Below the pieces are notes generated by a model. That model did no database searches. It was not told the origin of the DNA and saw only the letters and a program-made list of their open reading frames with translations. Positions 5,395 to 12,039 of a stretch of DNA of 16,011 bases are shown one piece after another. Position numbers and translations under genes: made by a program. The stretch is taken from contig CAIVNB010000077.1 of assembly GCA_903907175.1 (NCBI GenBank), positions 1 to 16,011 of the forward strand, read 5' to 3'. Within the stretch, counting starts at the first letter, position 1. Each line of letters begins with the position of its first letter. Source of the stretch: an uncultured bacterium (GTDB lineage Bacteria > Patescibacteriota > Minisyncoccia > Phycocordibacterales > UBA9973).

Positions 5395-6339
5395 TTACTT
5401 AGTGTTTATTGCAAGATAAATGTCTTCAAGAGCACGAACAGCATCGCCTACAGCGATGTTGTTTTGATGATAGAGGATATTGGTACAATCTCCAGCCGCC
5501 CATATTCCAGGAGTTTCTGTTGCTCCAGTCCAAGGATCAATTTCAATTTTTCCGATTTTATCAAGTGTTACAAGGTCTTTTACAAAATCTGTATTTGGGA
5601 TCTGACCTATCTCAACGAAAATACCAGAGACATTTAGTTCTTTTTCGAGACCCGTTTCTTTTTCTTGGTACACTATTCCTTCTACAAATTTTTCTCCTCT
5701 AATTTCTAAGATTTCAACATTTTTTAGAACTTTCATTTTAGGGTTTTTCAAAACTTTCTCTACGGTTATTTCATCAGCGCGAAAAGTATCACTTCGATTT
5801 ATAAGTGTTACAGAATTACAATAAGCAAGAAGTTGTGAAGCACTTTCGAATGCTGCATTGCCTCCACCGATTACAGCGACATCGGCACCACTAAATAATG
5901 GTCCATCACAAGATGCACAGTAAGTGAGTCCTTTATGTTCTAATCTGTCTGCATTTTTTGCTTCCAGTTTTCTGCGATTACTTCCTGTTGTTATTAAAAT
6001 TGTTTTAGTTTCGAGCTCTTCTTCTCTATTTGTTTTTATTTTGAAATTTTCTCCATTTTTTGAAATGTTATTTACTTTTATTCCTTCTTTTACCTCAAGA
6101 GTAGAGTCTGTACTATCACTATCTTTCGCATTTGCATTCACATGTTTTTTAAGATTTTCTGCAAGTTCGGCACCTCCTATAGAGACTGAACCAATCCAAT
6201 TATAAATTTTTTCAGAAACGACAGATTGACCACCAAATTCAGGTGTAATCAAAAGGGTATTTAGGCGCTTGCGGGCAGCATACACAGCGGCAGCACTACC
6301 AGCAGGACCTCCACCAATAATTATTAAATCGTAAATCAT
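5395..6339 (-). CDS. trxB: Thioredoxin reductase / AhpF-like flavoprotein
   Basis: A 314-residue FAD disulfide reductase of normal length for thioredoxin reductase. It has the FAD fold GGGPAG (9-14), the TTGS segment (117-120), the redox pair C141-A-S-C144 followed by DGPLF, a second dinucleotide fold GGGNAAFESA (158-167), and the closing FAD motif AAGDCTN (281-287). It would pass electrons from a pyridine nucleotide to a thioredoxin- or peroxiredoxin-type partner in the cytosol. The NADPH-specifying HRRxxxR segment of classical enzymes is here NRSDTFR (181-187), and CDGPLF plus FVEIGQIPNT resemble the reductase part of AhpF. So the physiological donor and partner are uncertain. It follows ftsZ on the same strand but has its own promoter. 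Enzyme class is certain; the trxB name is the best available. Confidence 0.88.
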   Translation of the reverse strand: MIYDLIIIGGGPAGSAAAVYAARKRLNTLLITPEFGGQSVVSEKIYNWIGSVSIGGAELAENLKKHVNANAKDSDSTDSTLEVKEGIKVNNISKNGENFKIKTNREEELETKTILITTGSNRRKLEAKNADRLEHKGLTYCASCDGPLFSGADVAVIGGGNAAFESASQLLAYCNSVTLINRSDTFRADEITVEKVLKNPKMKVLKNVEILEIRGEKFVEGIVYQEKETGLEKELNVSGIFVEIGQIPNTDFVKDLVTLDKIGKIEIDPWTGATETPGIWAAGDCTNILYHQNNIAVGDAVRALEDIYLAINTK

Positions 6340-6345
6340 ATAAAT

Positions 6346-6373
6346 TAGGCTCTAGGCTCTAGGCTTTAGGCTC
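6346..6373. repeat. Four tandem TAGGCTC heptamers
   Basis: Four consecutive 7-base units: TAGGCTC, TAGGCTC, TAGGCTT, TAGGCTC. They lie in the leader of the trxB-like gene. The segment TAGGCTTTAG (6360-6369) is the exact inverted complement of CTAAAGCCTA (6416-6425) near the ftsZ stop, so the two sides could pair around the trxB promoter. Confidence 0.8.
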
Positions 6374-6390
6374 TAGAGATTGAGCAATTT

Positions 6391-6418
6391 TAATTATAAC
6401 AGAAACACAAAAAAGCTA
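6391..6418 (-). promoter_or_regulatory. Likely trxB promoter
   Basis: Reading the minus strand, a TATAAT (about 6392-6398 on the plus strand as attata) lies 16 bases after a weak TTTAGC -35. It lies between ftsZ and the flavoprotein gene and gives a leader of about 45 bases that contains the heptamer repeat. Confidence 0.5.
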
Positions 6419-6425
6419 AAGCCTA

Positions 6426-6447
6426 AGGCCTAAATTTCCTAAGGCCT
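6426..6447 (-). terminator. Weak hairpin at the ftsZ stop
   Basis: Two copies of the palindrome AGGCCT (about 6426-6431 and 6442-6447) can pair over a 10-base loop. About ten bases later on the minus strand comes a run of six T. The geometry is poor for a terminator; partial read-through into trxB is likely. Confidence 0.3.
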
Positions 6448-7651
6448 ACTTTTTATTTCGTCTCAAGAATGCAGGTACTGCAGACCAATCATCAGCATCG
6501 TCTATTATGATTTCTTCTACAATTTCTGGTTTTTTATCAATTTTTTTTATTAGATCAACATTATTGCCGTTTCCATTATTAACATTCAAATTTTGAATAC
6601 TATTATGAATTTCTTTTTTTATTATTTCTGGTTTCTCATCTTTTACTAATGTTTGGTTTCCTCCGAGGACGCTGAAAAGACTTTTACGAGGCGCATCGGC
6701 AGGGAAGGATGTTGCTATTACTGTAACTTTCAATTCACCCTTCTTTAATTTATCATCAAAAATTGTTCCGAATATTACTTTTGCATCTTTGTCTATTGAT
6801 TCGGTAATTATTTTTGCTGCTTCTTGAATTTCATGTATGGTAATGTCTTCACCACCTGATATTGCGAACAACACTCCTTTTGCACCATTAACTGAAACTT
6901 CGAGAAGAGGGGAATTTATTGCTTGAAGGGCTGCTTTTTCAGCACGTTTTTCGCCAGAGGCAGAACCTATACCCATGAGAGCACTTCCTGCATCAGACAT
7001 AACCGCTCTAATATCTGCAAAGTCTACGTTTATGATTCCAGGAGTAGTTATAAGGTCAGAAATACCTTCCACAGCTTGGCGTAATACATCATCACAAGTG
7101 GCAAAAGCGTCCTTAAAATTGGTGTTTTTATCAGCTAATTGGAGTAATTTATCATTAGGAATTACGATTATTGCGTCTACTTCTTTGGCTAATTCCTCGA
7201 TGCCTTTTTCAGCAATTTTCATTCTGTGATTTCCTTCAAAAAAGAATGGCTTGGTAACAACAGCGACAGTTAGAATGCCTTGTTCTTTTGCAGCACGAGC
7301 AACGATTGGGGCAGCACCTGTTCCCGTGCCTCCACCCATTCCACAAGCAATGAAAATCATGTCTGAACCTTTGATCACATCTTGAATTTCAGATTTTGTT
7401 TCTTCTGCTGCTTTTCTTCCAATCTCAGGATCCATCCCAGCTCCCAAACCTTTTGTAAGATTTTTACCGATATGAATTTTTTTCTCAGCTTGAGAATGAT
7501 GTAAATCTTGAGTATCAGTGTTCATACAAATAAACTCAACACCTTTAACTTTTGATACAATCATATGGTTGAGTGCATTCTTTCCTGAACCTCCAACTCC
7601 AATTACCTTAATACGAGCGAAGCTTTCTATTATTGGATTTACTTTTGGCAT
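6446..7651 (-). CDS. ftsZ: Cell division protein FtsZ
   Basis: A 401-residue tubulin-like GTPase that forms the Z ring at mid-cell. The GTP-binding fold starts at IKVIGVGGSGKNALNHM (14-30). The tubulin signature GGGTGTG is at 106-112. The T7-loop NVDFADIRAVM supplies the catalytic acid in the next subunit. The C-terminal domain ends near residue 320. A variable linker rich in Lys, Asn and Asp follows, then a conserved tail peptide (DDWSAVPAFLRRNKK) of the kind that binds FtsA and other partners. Length and order are normal. It lies downstream of ftsA on the same strand, but a terminator-like hairpin and about 160 bases separate them, so it probably has its own promoter. Start ATG 7651 has GGAAT about 8-12 bases upstream. 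Assignment is certain. Confidence 0.98.
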   Translation of the reverse strand: MPKVNPIIESFARIKVIGVGGSGKNALNHMIVSKVKGVEFICMNTDTQDLHHSQAEKKIHIGKNLTKGLGAGMDPEIGRKAAEETKSEIQDVIKGSDMIFIACGMGGGTGTGAAPIVARAAKEQGILTVAVVTKPFFFEGNHRMKIAEKGIEELAKEVDAIIVIPNDKLLQLADKNTNFKDAFATCDDVLRQAVEGISDLITTPGIINVDFADIRAVMSDAGSALMGIGSASGEKRAEKAALQAINSPLLEVSVNGAKGVLFAISGGEDITIHEIQEAAKIITESIDKDAKVIFGTIFDDKLKKGELKVTVIATSFPADAPRKSLFSVLGGNQTLVKDEKPEIIKKEIHNSIQNLNVNNGNGNNVDLIKKIDKKPEIVEEIIIDDADDWSAVPAFLRRNKK

Positions 7652-7753
7652 AATGTTTATATTCCGATTTTTATCTCGGTGTTCCCGACAATTGCGGGGT
7701 TAAGCTAATAATGACAAGTTAAATTCTTATAAAACTAATCTTAATACAAAAAC

Positions 7754-7780
7754 AAAAAAAAGCAAATTTTTGCTTTTTTG
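7754..7780 (-). terminator. Rho-independent terminator between ftsA and ftsZ
   Basis: On the minus strand AAAAAAGCAAA pairs with TTTGCTTTTTT (arms at 7769-7779 and 7756-7766), followed by a T-rich tract (TTTGTTTTTG). It lies 34 bases after the ftsA stop. The stem has only two G-C pairs, so strength may be modest. Confidence 0.6.
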
Positions 7781-7813
7781 GCTAGAGTTTGGTGTTTTTT
7801 CAGTAACATCTAA

Positions 7814-8983
7814 TTATGGCATTAACTGTTTGATGCTTGATTTTATTGCGTTTTTTGCGTCTCTAAACATATTAGCAAATGATCCTTCGACATAACTTTC
7901 ATTGTTTTTTGGAGAAACAAGTAATCCAAGAGCTACAAACCAAGATTGATCACGAAGTTTTGTTTTTGTATTACCAAACATTTCTGTTGCCCCTATCTTT
8001 GACGGTAGTTTTAAAGAACTTACAGACAACTCTTCAAGCCCGATTGTATTTGCACCTCCACCAATAAAAATAATACCAGCAGGAAGAAGTTCGTTTCTTT
8101 TTATCTTCTTTAAATGATTTTCTATTAATTCAAATATATCGGATAGTCTTGCTTCAATAATTTCACTCAATTTCTTTTTTGAAAAATCAGGAGAAGTACT
8201 TTCAATCTTAAGAGCCTCTGCTTTTTCAAGTGGAATTTTTAATCCGAGAGCTATATCATTTGTAATTTCTGCTGATCCGATAGAAAAAGTTTGTAAAGAT
8301 ATTATTGTCCCATTCTCAAAAACTGCAAGCGATACTGTTTCAGAGCCGATATCAACTAAAGCGGATCCTACTATTTTTTGCTTAGGAGATAGCGCGATAT
8401 AACTTCCTGCGATAGATGAAGCTACTACTCCTATTGGCTCAACATTTGCTTCGGATATTACTTCTAAAAGATCTTCCCAATGACAAAAAGAGCAAGTAAT
8501 AAAAAGGGTTTTTCCTTCAAGCTTAGTGCCACGCATCCCTTCAGGTCGGCCCAATATTTCTTTGCCATCTAGCTTAAAAGATAGGGGATATGAGTGAATA
8601 ATTTTCTTGTTGCCTAGATTTAAATTTAGATTTTTTTCACAGTCTTCTTGCACTTTCTCAATATCTAAGTTTGTAATTTCACCATCTGCCTTAGAGATAA
8701 CAACACTTCCATTGCTTATTTCTGAGCGTAGAGTCGTGCTTGAAATTGAAACAAATGCACGTCTTATTTTTATGCCAGAACTTTTTTCAGCCATTTCAAG
8801 TGCAATTTTGAGAGATGATATTGTTTCATTTGAATGTACCACATAACCATGTCTGACACCTTTTGTTTCACTTTCACCAATACCAATAATCTTAGGATTT
8901 TTTTCTCCTTTTAAAAACTCTCCCACTACAACACGTGTAGTTGAAGTGCCGATATCAATGCCGACTGAAATATTTCTGATCAT
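7814..8983 (-). CDS. ftsA: Cell division protein FtsA
   Basis: A 389-residue actin-like ATPase that tethers FtsZ filaments to the membrane. The phosphate-1 loop is SVGIDIGTSTTRVVVGE (6-22). The 1C domain characteristic of FtsA follows (about 85-170). The phosphate-2 region ALVDIGSETVSLAVF and adenosine motif IIFIGGGANTIGLEEL are present. The protein ends with a short basic amphipathic segment (MFRDAKNAIKSSIKQLMP) that fits the membrane-targeting helix. It is slightly shorter than typical FtsA. The ATG at 8983 lies 29 bases inside ybeY. No later ATG precedes the conserved DIG motif, so the overlap appears real and suggests translational coupling. A terminator follows, separating it from ftsZ. 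Confidence 0.95.
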   Translation of the reverse strand: MIRNISVGIDIGTSTTRVVVGEFLKGEKNPKIIGIGESETKGVRHGYVVHSNETISSLKIALEMAEKSSGIKIRRAFVSISSTTLRSEISNGSVVISKADGEITNLDIEKVQEDCEKNLNLNLGNKKIIHSYPLSFKLDGKEILGRPEGMRGTKLEGKTLFITCSFCHWEDLLEVISEANVEPIGVVASSIAGSYIALSPKQKIVGSALVDIGSETVSLAVFENGTIISLQTFSIGSAEITNDIALGLKIPLEKAEALKIESTSPDFSKKKLSEIIEARLSDIFELIENHLKKIKRNELLPAGIIFIGGGANTIGLEELSVSSLKLPSKIGATEMFGNTKTKLRDQSWFVALGLLVSPKNNESYVEGSFANMFRDAKNAIKSSIKQLMP

Positions 8984-9344
8984 ATTTTTCTTCTCTTCTT
9001 TCCATTGTACTACTATGTTCCATTCCTTTCAAATGCAAACATCCGTGGATAACTAAAAATCCTAATAATTCGCGATATGTTTTTCTAAATTTTTTTAATT
9101 CTTTTTTAACAACTTCCGGGCAAATTAATATTTCGCCTTCTTTTTTTGATAATGGGAAAGACAAGATATTTGTCGGTTTATTTTTTTTACGATATGTATT
9201 ATTTAGCTTTTTTGATTTTTCCTTACTAATAAAGGCGATAGAAAGGGAATAATTTTCCCCTAAAATATCTTCTTTTATTAACACAAAAGGTAAGCTTGGA
9301 AGCTTACCTTTTGCGTGGTTGATTATAGAAATCTTATCTTCCAT
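8955..9344 (-). CDS. ybeY: Endoribonuclease YbeY (rRNA maturation)
   Basis: A 129-residue metal-dependent endoribonuclease of the UPF0054 family, involved in 16S rRNA 3' processing and ribosome quality control. The zinc-binding motif H100-G-C-L-H104-L-K-G-M-E-H110 is complete in its three histidines; the usual GYDH is GMEH. Upstream, YRKKNKPTNILSFPL (51-65) matches the family's conserved RxxxxxTDVLSFP region, with Asn for Asp. The protein is short (families are usually 145-165 residues), with trimmed N- and C-termini. It starts one base after the rpsU stop, with its ribosome site (TTAGGAAAA) inside the end of rpsU, and overlaps ftsA by 29 bases. Together this is a tight rpsU-ybeY-ftsA unit linking ribosome biogenesis and division. 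Confidence 0.93.
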   Translation of the reverse strand: MEDKISIINHAKGKLPSLPFVLIKEDILGENYSLSIAFISKEKSKKLNNTYRKKNKPTNILSFPLSKKEGEILICPEVVKKELKKFRKTYRELLGFLVIHGCLHLKGMEHSSTMERREEKYDQKYFSRH

Positions 9345-9345
9345 T

Positions 9346-9573
9346 TTATTTTATTTTTCCTAATTTGCGAAGCTTTTCTATTTCTTTTCTTTTACCCATT
9401 CTTTTCAAAGCACTTTTTTTTACTTTAAGCTTTGATTCTTTTCTTTCATTATATCTATTACCTTTCACTTTTTGAATTATATTTGATTCTTGAATCCTGC
9501 GAGAAAAACGGCGGAGTACGCTTGCGTTGTTTTCGTTTGGGTTCTTTTTAACTTCAATTACTGTTTTTGCCAT
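9346..9573 (-). CDS. rpsU: Small ribosomal subunit protein bS21
   Basis: A 75-residue basic protein of the 30S subunit, near the anti-Shine-Dalgarno end of 16S rRNA. It shows the bS21 signature: a short N-terminal strand (TVIEVKKNPNEN), then SVLRRFSRRIQESNI (18-32), then a Tyr/Asn-Glu-Arg-Lys segment and a Lys/Arg-rich C-terminal helix. It heads the minus-strand run rpsU-ybeY-ftsA, with ybeY one base downstream. No Shine-Dalgarno site is seen before its ATG. The divergent neighbour is greA, about 210 bases away, and the gap holds a large palindromic structure. Confidence 0.93.
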   Translation of the reverse strand: MAKTVIEVKKNPNENNASVLRRFSRRIQESNIIQKVKGNRYNERKESKLKVKKSALKRMGKRKEIEKLRKLGKIK

Positions 9574-9611
9574 ATAGGTAATAGATTATCATAAAAAAAA
9601 TTTATAGCAAG

Positions 9612-9682
9612 CCCCCATACCTACTTTTATAAAGCAATTTTTGTTGCGCGACCTTGGCGCATTATAAAAGTAGGTGTGGGGG
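9612..9682. repeat. Compound palindrome, three-way-junction-like, between rpsU and greA
   Basis: The left arm (9612-9632, CCCCCATACCTAC followed by TTTTATAA) pairs with the right arm (9662-9682) over 21 bp with a single T-G pair. The 29 bases between arms can form an AT-rich hairpin GCAA (9634-9637) / TTGC (9644-9647) and a GC-rich hairpin with GCG (9648-9650) / CGC (9658-9660), or an alternative TGCGC/GCGCA stem. There is no T-run, so it is not a normal terminator. It sits upstream of two divergent genes. It may be a mobile palindrome, a structured RNA, or a protein-binding cruciform. Confidence 0.85.
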
Positions 9683-9726
9683 TAAGGGTATTTACATTTT
9701 CTTGAAAAAAAGCTAGTATTTAATTT

Positions 9727-9775
9727 AAGAATTCTATATCTTATTGTCGTAGGATTCTTTTTATTTATTTATTTA
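9727..9775 (+). promoter_or_regulatory. greA: Attenuator-like hairpin in the greA leader
   Basis: AAGAATTCTA (9727-9736) pairs with TAGGATTCTT (9750-9759), ten pairs with one T-G, loop of 13 bases, followed at once by a T-rich run (TTTTATTTATTTATTT). It ends just before the greA ATG. It could terminate a short leader RNA. It is AT-rich, so strength is uncertain. Confidence 0.5.
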
Positions 9776-9781
9776 AAACAT

Positions 9782-10249
9782 ATGGACAGAGCAGGGAATT
9801 ATATAACAGAAGAAAAAAAGAAAGCTTTAGAAGAAGAATTGAAAGATTTAAAAGGCCCAAAACGTAAAGAGATTCTAACCAATTTAGAATATGCTAAATC
9901 ACTTGGAGATCTTTCAGAAAATGCTGAATATCACCAAACTCGTGAAGAGCAAGGAAAGCTTGAAGAGCGCATAAAAAGAATAGAACAGATTTTACAGTCC
10001 GCAGAGGTTGTAAAAGGCGGCGGAGGAGATATAATTGAGATAGGATCTAAAGTAGTCGTTCAAAAAGATGGCACAGAAGACAAAAAGAATTTTCAAATCG
10101 TAGGTTCGGAAGAAGCAGATATGGCACTTGGTAAGATTTCTAACCATTCGCCATTCGGTGAAGCACTCTTTGGAAAGAAAAAAGGAGAGACTATTTCTTT
10201 CAAAACTCCAAACGGAGAAGTTAATTATAAAATAATAGACGTATCTTAA
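9782..10249 (+). CDS. greA: Transcription elongation factor GreA
   Basis: A 155-residue GreA, which binds the RNA polymerase secondary channel and stimulates cleavage of backtracked transcripts. The N-terminal coiled coil (about 1-75) carries NYITEEKKKALEEEL and the tip region LEYAKSLGDLSENAEYHQTREEQ, with the acidic tip residues (D and E in GDLSENAEY) that position the metal. The C-terminal FKBP-like domain has IEIGSKVVV and ends SPFGEALFGKKKGETISF and VNYKIIDVS, as in the family. Length is normal (about 158). It precedes lysS by 33 bases on the same strand, so the two are probably one operon. A terminator-like hairpin lies in its leader. Confidence 0.97.
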   Translation: MDRAGNYITEEKKKALEEELKDLKGPKRKEILTNLEYAKSLGDLSENAEYHQTREEQGKLEERIKRIEQILQSAEVVKGGGGDIIEIGSKVVVQKDGTEDKKNFQIVGSEEADMALGKISNHSPFGEALFGKKKGETISFKTPNGEVNYKIIDVS

Positions 10250-10253
10250 AACT

Positions 10254-10269
10254 TCCGCGACTAGGCGGA
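10254..10269. promoter_or_regulatory. Small hairpin between greA and lysS
   Basis: TCCGC (10254-10258) pairs with GCGGA (10265-10269) around a GACTAG loop, 13 bases before the lysS ATG. It has no T-run. The same GACTAG sequence occurs in the loop of the hairpin at 1324-1376, possibly by chance. Confidence 0.4.
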
Positions 10270-10282
10270 TAAAAAATATAAA

Positions 10283-11746
10283 ATGTCATCAATTGATGAA
10301 ATAAGAGATGCTAGAATCAATAAACTTGAATTATTAAAAAAGCGAGGTATTAATCCTTACCCCGCAGACTCAAAAAGGGAACTCACTTTAAGTGAGGCTA
10401 TCTTGTCGTTTGCAAAACTTGAAGAAAAAGGTGAAATCAAATGGGTTTCTGGACGAATTATGTCTATTCGTGGGCAGGGAGCTATTGTATTTTTAACCTT
10501 AAATGATGGCACAGCAATATTCCAAGCATTATTAAAAAAAGATTCTTTAGGGGAAGAGAAATTGAATTTTTTTCAAGAGGTAGTAGACATTGGGGACTTT
10601 GTAGAAGTACAAGGAAATTTTTTTACGACAAAGAGAGGAGAAAAAACTATTGAAGCAAAAGATTGGAGGATGCTCTCAAAGAGCTTACGACCATTACCAG
10701 AAAAATGGCATGGGCTTCAAGATGTTGAAGAAAGATTTCGAAAACGATATTTGGATATTTTAATGAGTCCAGAGATAAAAGATCTTTTTGAAAAAAAAGT
10801 AAAATTCTGGGATACCGCAAGATCTTTTATGAAAGAACATGGATTTATTGAAGTTGAGACACCAAGTCTTGAAATAACAGCAAGTGGAGCAGATGCTACG
10901 CCATTTAAAACATACAATGAGGATTTTAAGTTACCCCTATATTTGCGAATATGCATAGGTGAGCTTTGGCAAAAGCGCCTTATGGCAGCAGGCTTTAATA
11001 AGACTTTTGAAATAGGTAGAGCTTATCGAAATGAAGGAACTGATGCAAACCATTTGCAAGAATTTACAAATTTGGAATTCTATTGGGCATATGCAAATTA
11101 TAAAGATGGCATGGAGTTAGTTGAAAAACTTTATAAAAAAATTGCGCAAGATGTATTTGGAAAAACAGATTTTGAAACGAGAGGTCACAAATTTGATTTT
11201 GCGGGGAAGTGGGAGCGTATTGATTATCGAGATACTATAAAAAAAGAAACAGGGATTGATGTACTTGATACGACGAGTGAAGAGATTAAAAAAAAGCTTG
11301 AAGAATTAAAAGTTGTGTACGATGGAGATACCATGGAACGCCTTGTAGACACTCTCTGGAAATATTGCAGGAGAAAAATTTCTGGTCCTGTATTTTTGAC
11401 TGGGCATCCAAAACTTGTTTCTCCACTATCAAAATCGATGCCCGAAAATCTTAATCTTACAGAAAGATTTCAGATAATTATCGCAGGTTCGGAAGTTGGT
11501 AATGGATTTTCTGAGCTCAATGATCCTATTGACCAAGATGAAAGATTTAAAATACAACAGGAATTAATAAAAGCGGGGGATAAAGAAGCGATGATGCCAG
11601 ATACGGAATTTGTAGAAATGCTTGAACACGGCATGCCCCCTACTTGTGGTTTTGGTTTTGGGGAAATGCTATTTGCATTTCTTGCGGATAAACCAATTCG
11701 CGAGACTCAACTCTTTCCACTAATGAAACCTAAAAATAAAGAATAA
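10283..11746 (+). CDS. lysS: Lysyl-tRNA synthetase, class II
   Basis: A 487-residue class II LysRS that charges tRNA-Lys with lysine using ATP. The N-terminal OB-fold anticodon-binding domain (about 50-130) contains VSGRIMSIRGQGAIVFLTL. Motif 1 is FMKEHGFIEVETPSLE. The ASGADATPFKTYNED loop and motif 2 (FEIGRAYRNEGTDANHLQEFTNLEFYWAY) follow. The C-terminal catalytic part has SPLSKSMPENLNLTERFQ, SELNDPIDQDERF and EHGMPPTCGFGFG. Motif 3 is odd: the canonical G-x-G-x-G-x-(D/E)-R has become GFGFGE461-M462-L, with no Arg, although IRETQLFPLMKP is normal. The frame is intact, so the gene is likely functional, but the ATP-binding Arg needs checking. Co-oriented with greA 33 bases upstream, and followed by a strong terminator. 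Confidence 0.96.
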   Translation: MSSIDEIRDARINKLELLKKRGINPYPADSKRELTLSEAILSFAKLEEKGEIKWVSGRIMSIRGQGAIVFLTLNDGTAIFQALLKKDSLGEEKLNFFQEVVDIGDFVEVQGNFFTTKRGEKTIEAKDWRMLSKSLRPLPEKWHGLQDVEERFRKRYLDILMSPEIKDLFEKKVKFWDTARSFMKEHGFIEVETPSLEITASGADATPFKTYNEDFKLPLYLRICIGELWQKRLMAAGFNKTFEIGRAYRNEGTDANHLQEFTNLEFYWAYANYKDGMELVEKLYKKIAQDVFGKTDFETRGHKFDFAGKWERIDYRDTIKKETGIDVLDTTSEEIKKKLEELKVVYDGDTMERLVDTLWKYCRRKISGPVFLTGHPKLVSPLSKSMPENLNLTERFQIIIAGSEVGNGFSELNDPIDQDERFKIQQELIKAGDKEAMMPDTEFVEMLEHGMPPTCGFGFGEMLFAFLADKPIRETQLFPLMKPKNKE

Positions 11747-11750
11747 AAAA

Positions 11751-11780
11751 ATCCCTCTTAGTTTCGCTAGGAGGGATTTT
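11751..11780. terminator. Bidirectional terminator after lysS
   Basis: ATCCCTCTTAG (11751-11761) pairs with CTAGGAGGGAT (11767-11777), eleven pairs with one T-G, loop TTTCG. T-runs flank both sides (TTTT on the plus strand, seven T on the minus strand). It serves lysS and the convergent gene at 11783-12037. Confidence 0.9.
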
Positions 11781-11782
11781 GC

Positions 11783-12037
11783 TTATCGCACATATTGTTG
11801 CCAAGTGTACCCATATTTAGGCTGATCACTTTTGGCTTTTTCTACGTAGTCCCAAAGTCTGGGAGTATTCCAATATTTTCTGACATCAAATTTCGCATTT
11901 TCTTTTGTGGCTTTTTTAAGAGTTGAAAAGAAATTTTTTAAGAGAAATAAGATTCCCCAGAAAACAAGAAGAGACAAAATGCTTATTAATCCCCAAGCTT
12001 CCCTTGAAAGACTTGAGATAACATCTTCTATGTTCAT
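11783..12037 (-). CDS. Small membrane protein, 84 residues
   Basis: A complete 84-residue protein I do not recognise. One clear membrane segment lies at about residues 15-37 (GLISILSLLVFWGILFLLKNFF). It is followed by a basic region (KKATKENAKFD) and a soluble tail rich in Trp and Tyr (RKYWNTPRLWDYVEKA, KYGYTWQQYVR). By the positive-inside pattern the tail would be cytosolic. Its ATG is two bases after the stop of the exported protein at 12040-12573, so the two are almost certainly co-transcribed and translationally coupled. The bidirectional terminator ends the unit. It may anchor or assist the exported partner; this is a guess from position. Confidence 0.65.
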   Translation of the reverse strand: MNIEDVISSLSREAWGLISILSLLVFWGILFLLKNFFSTLKKATKENAKFDVRKYWNTPRLWDYVEKAKSDQPKYGYTWQQYVR

Positions 12038-12039
12038 GA

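Noticed and set aside
6346..6373. TAGGCTC array as a CRISPR
   Set aside because: Units are 7 bases with no spacers and no cas genes are present.
9039..9047. Second DnaA box (TTATCCACG on the minus strand)
   Set aside because: One mismatch and located within the ybeY coding sequence; best read as chance.
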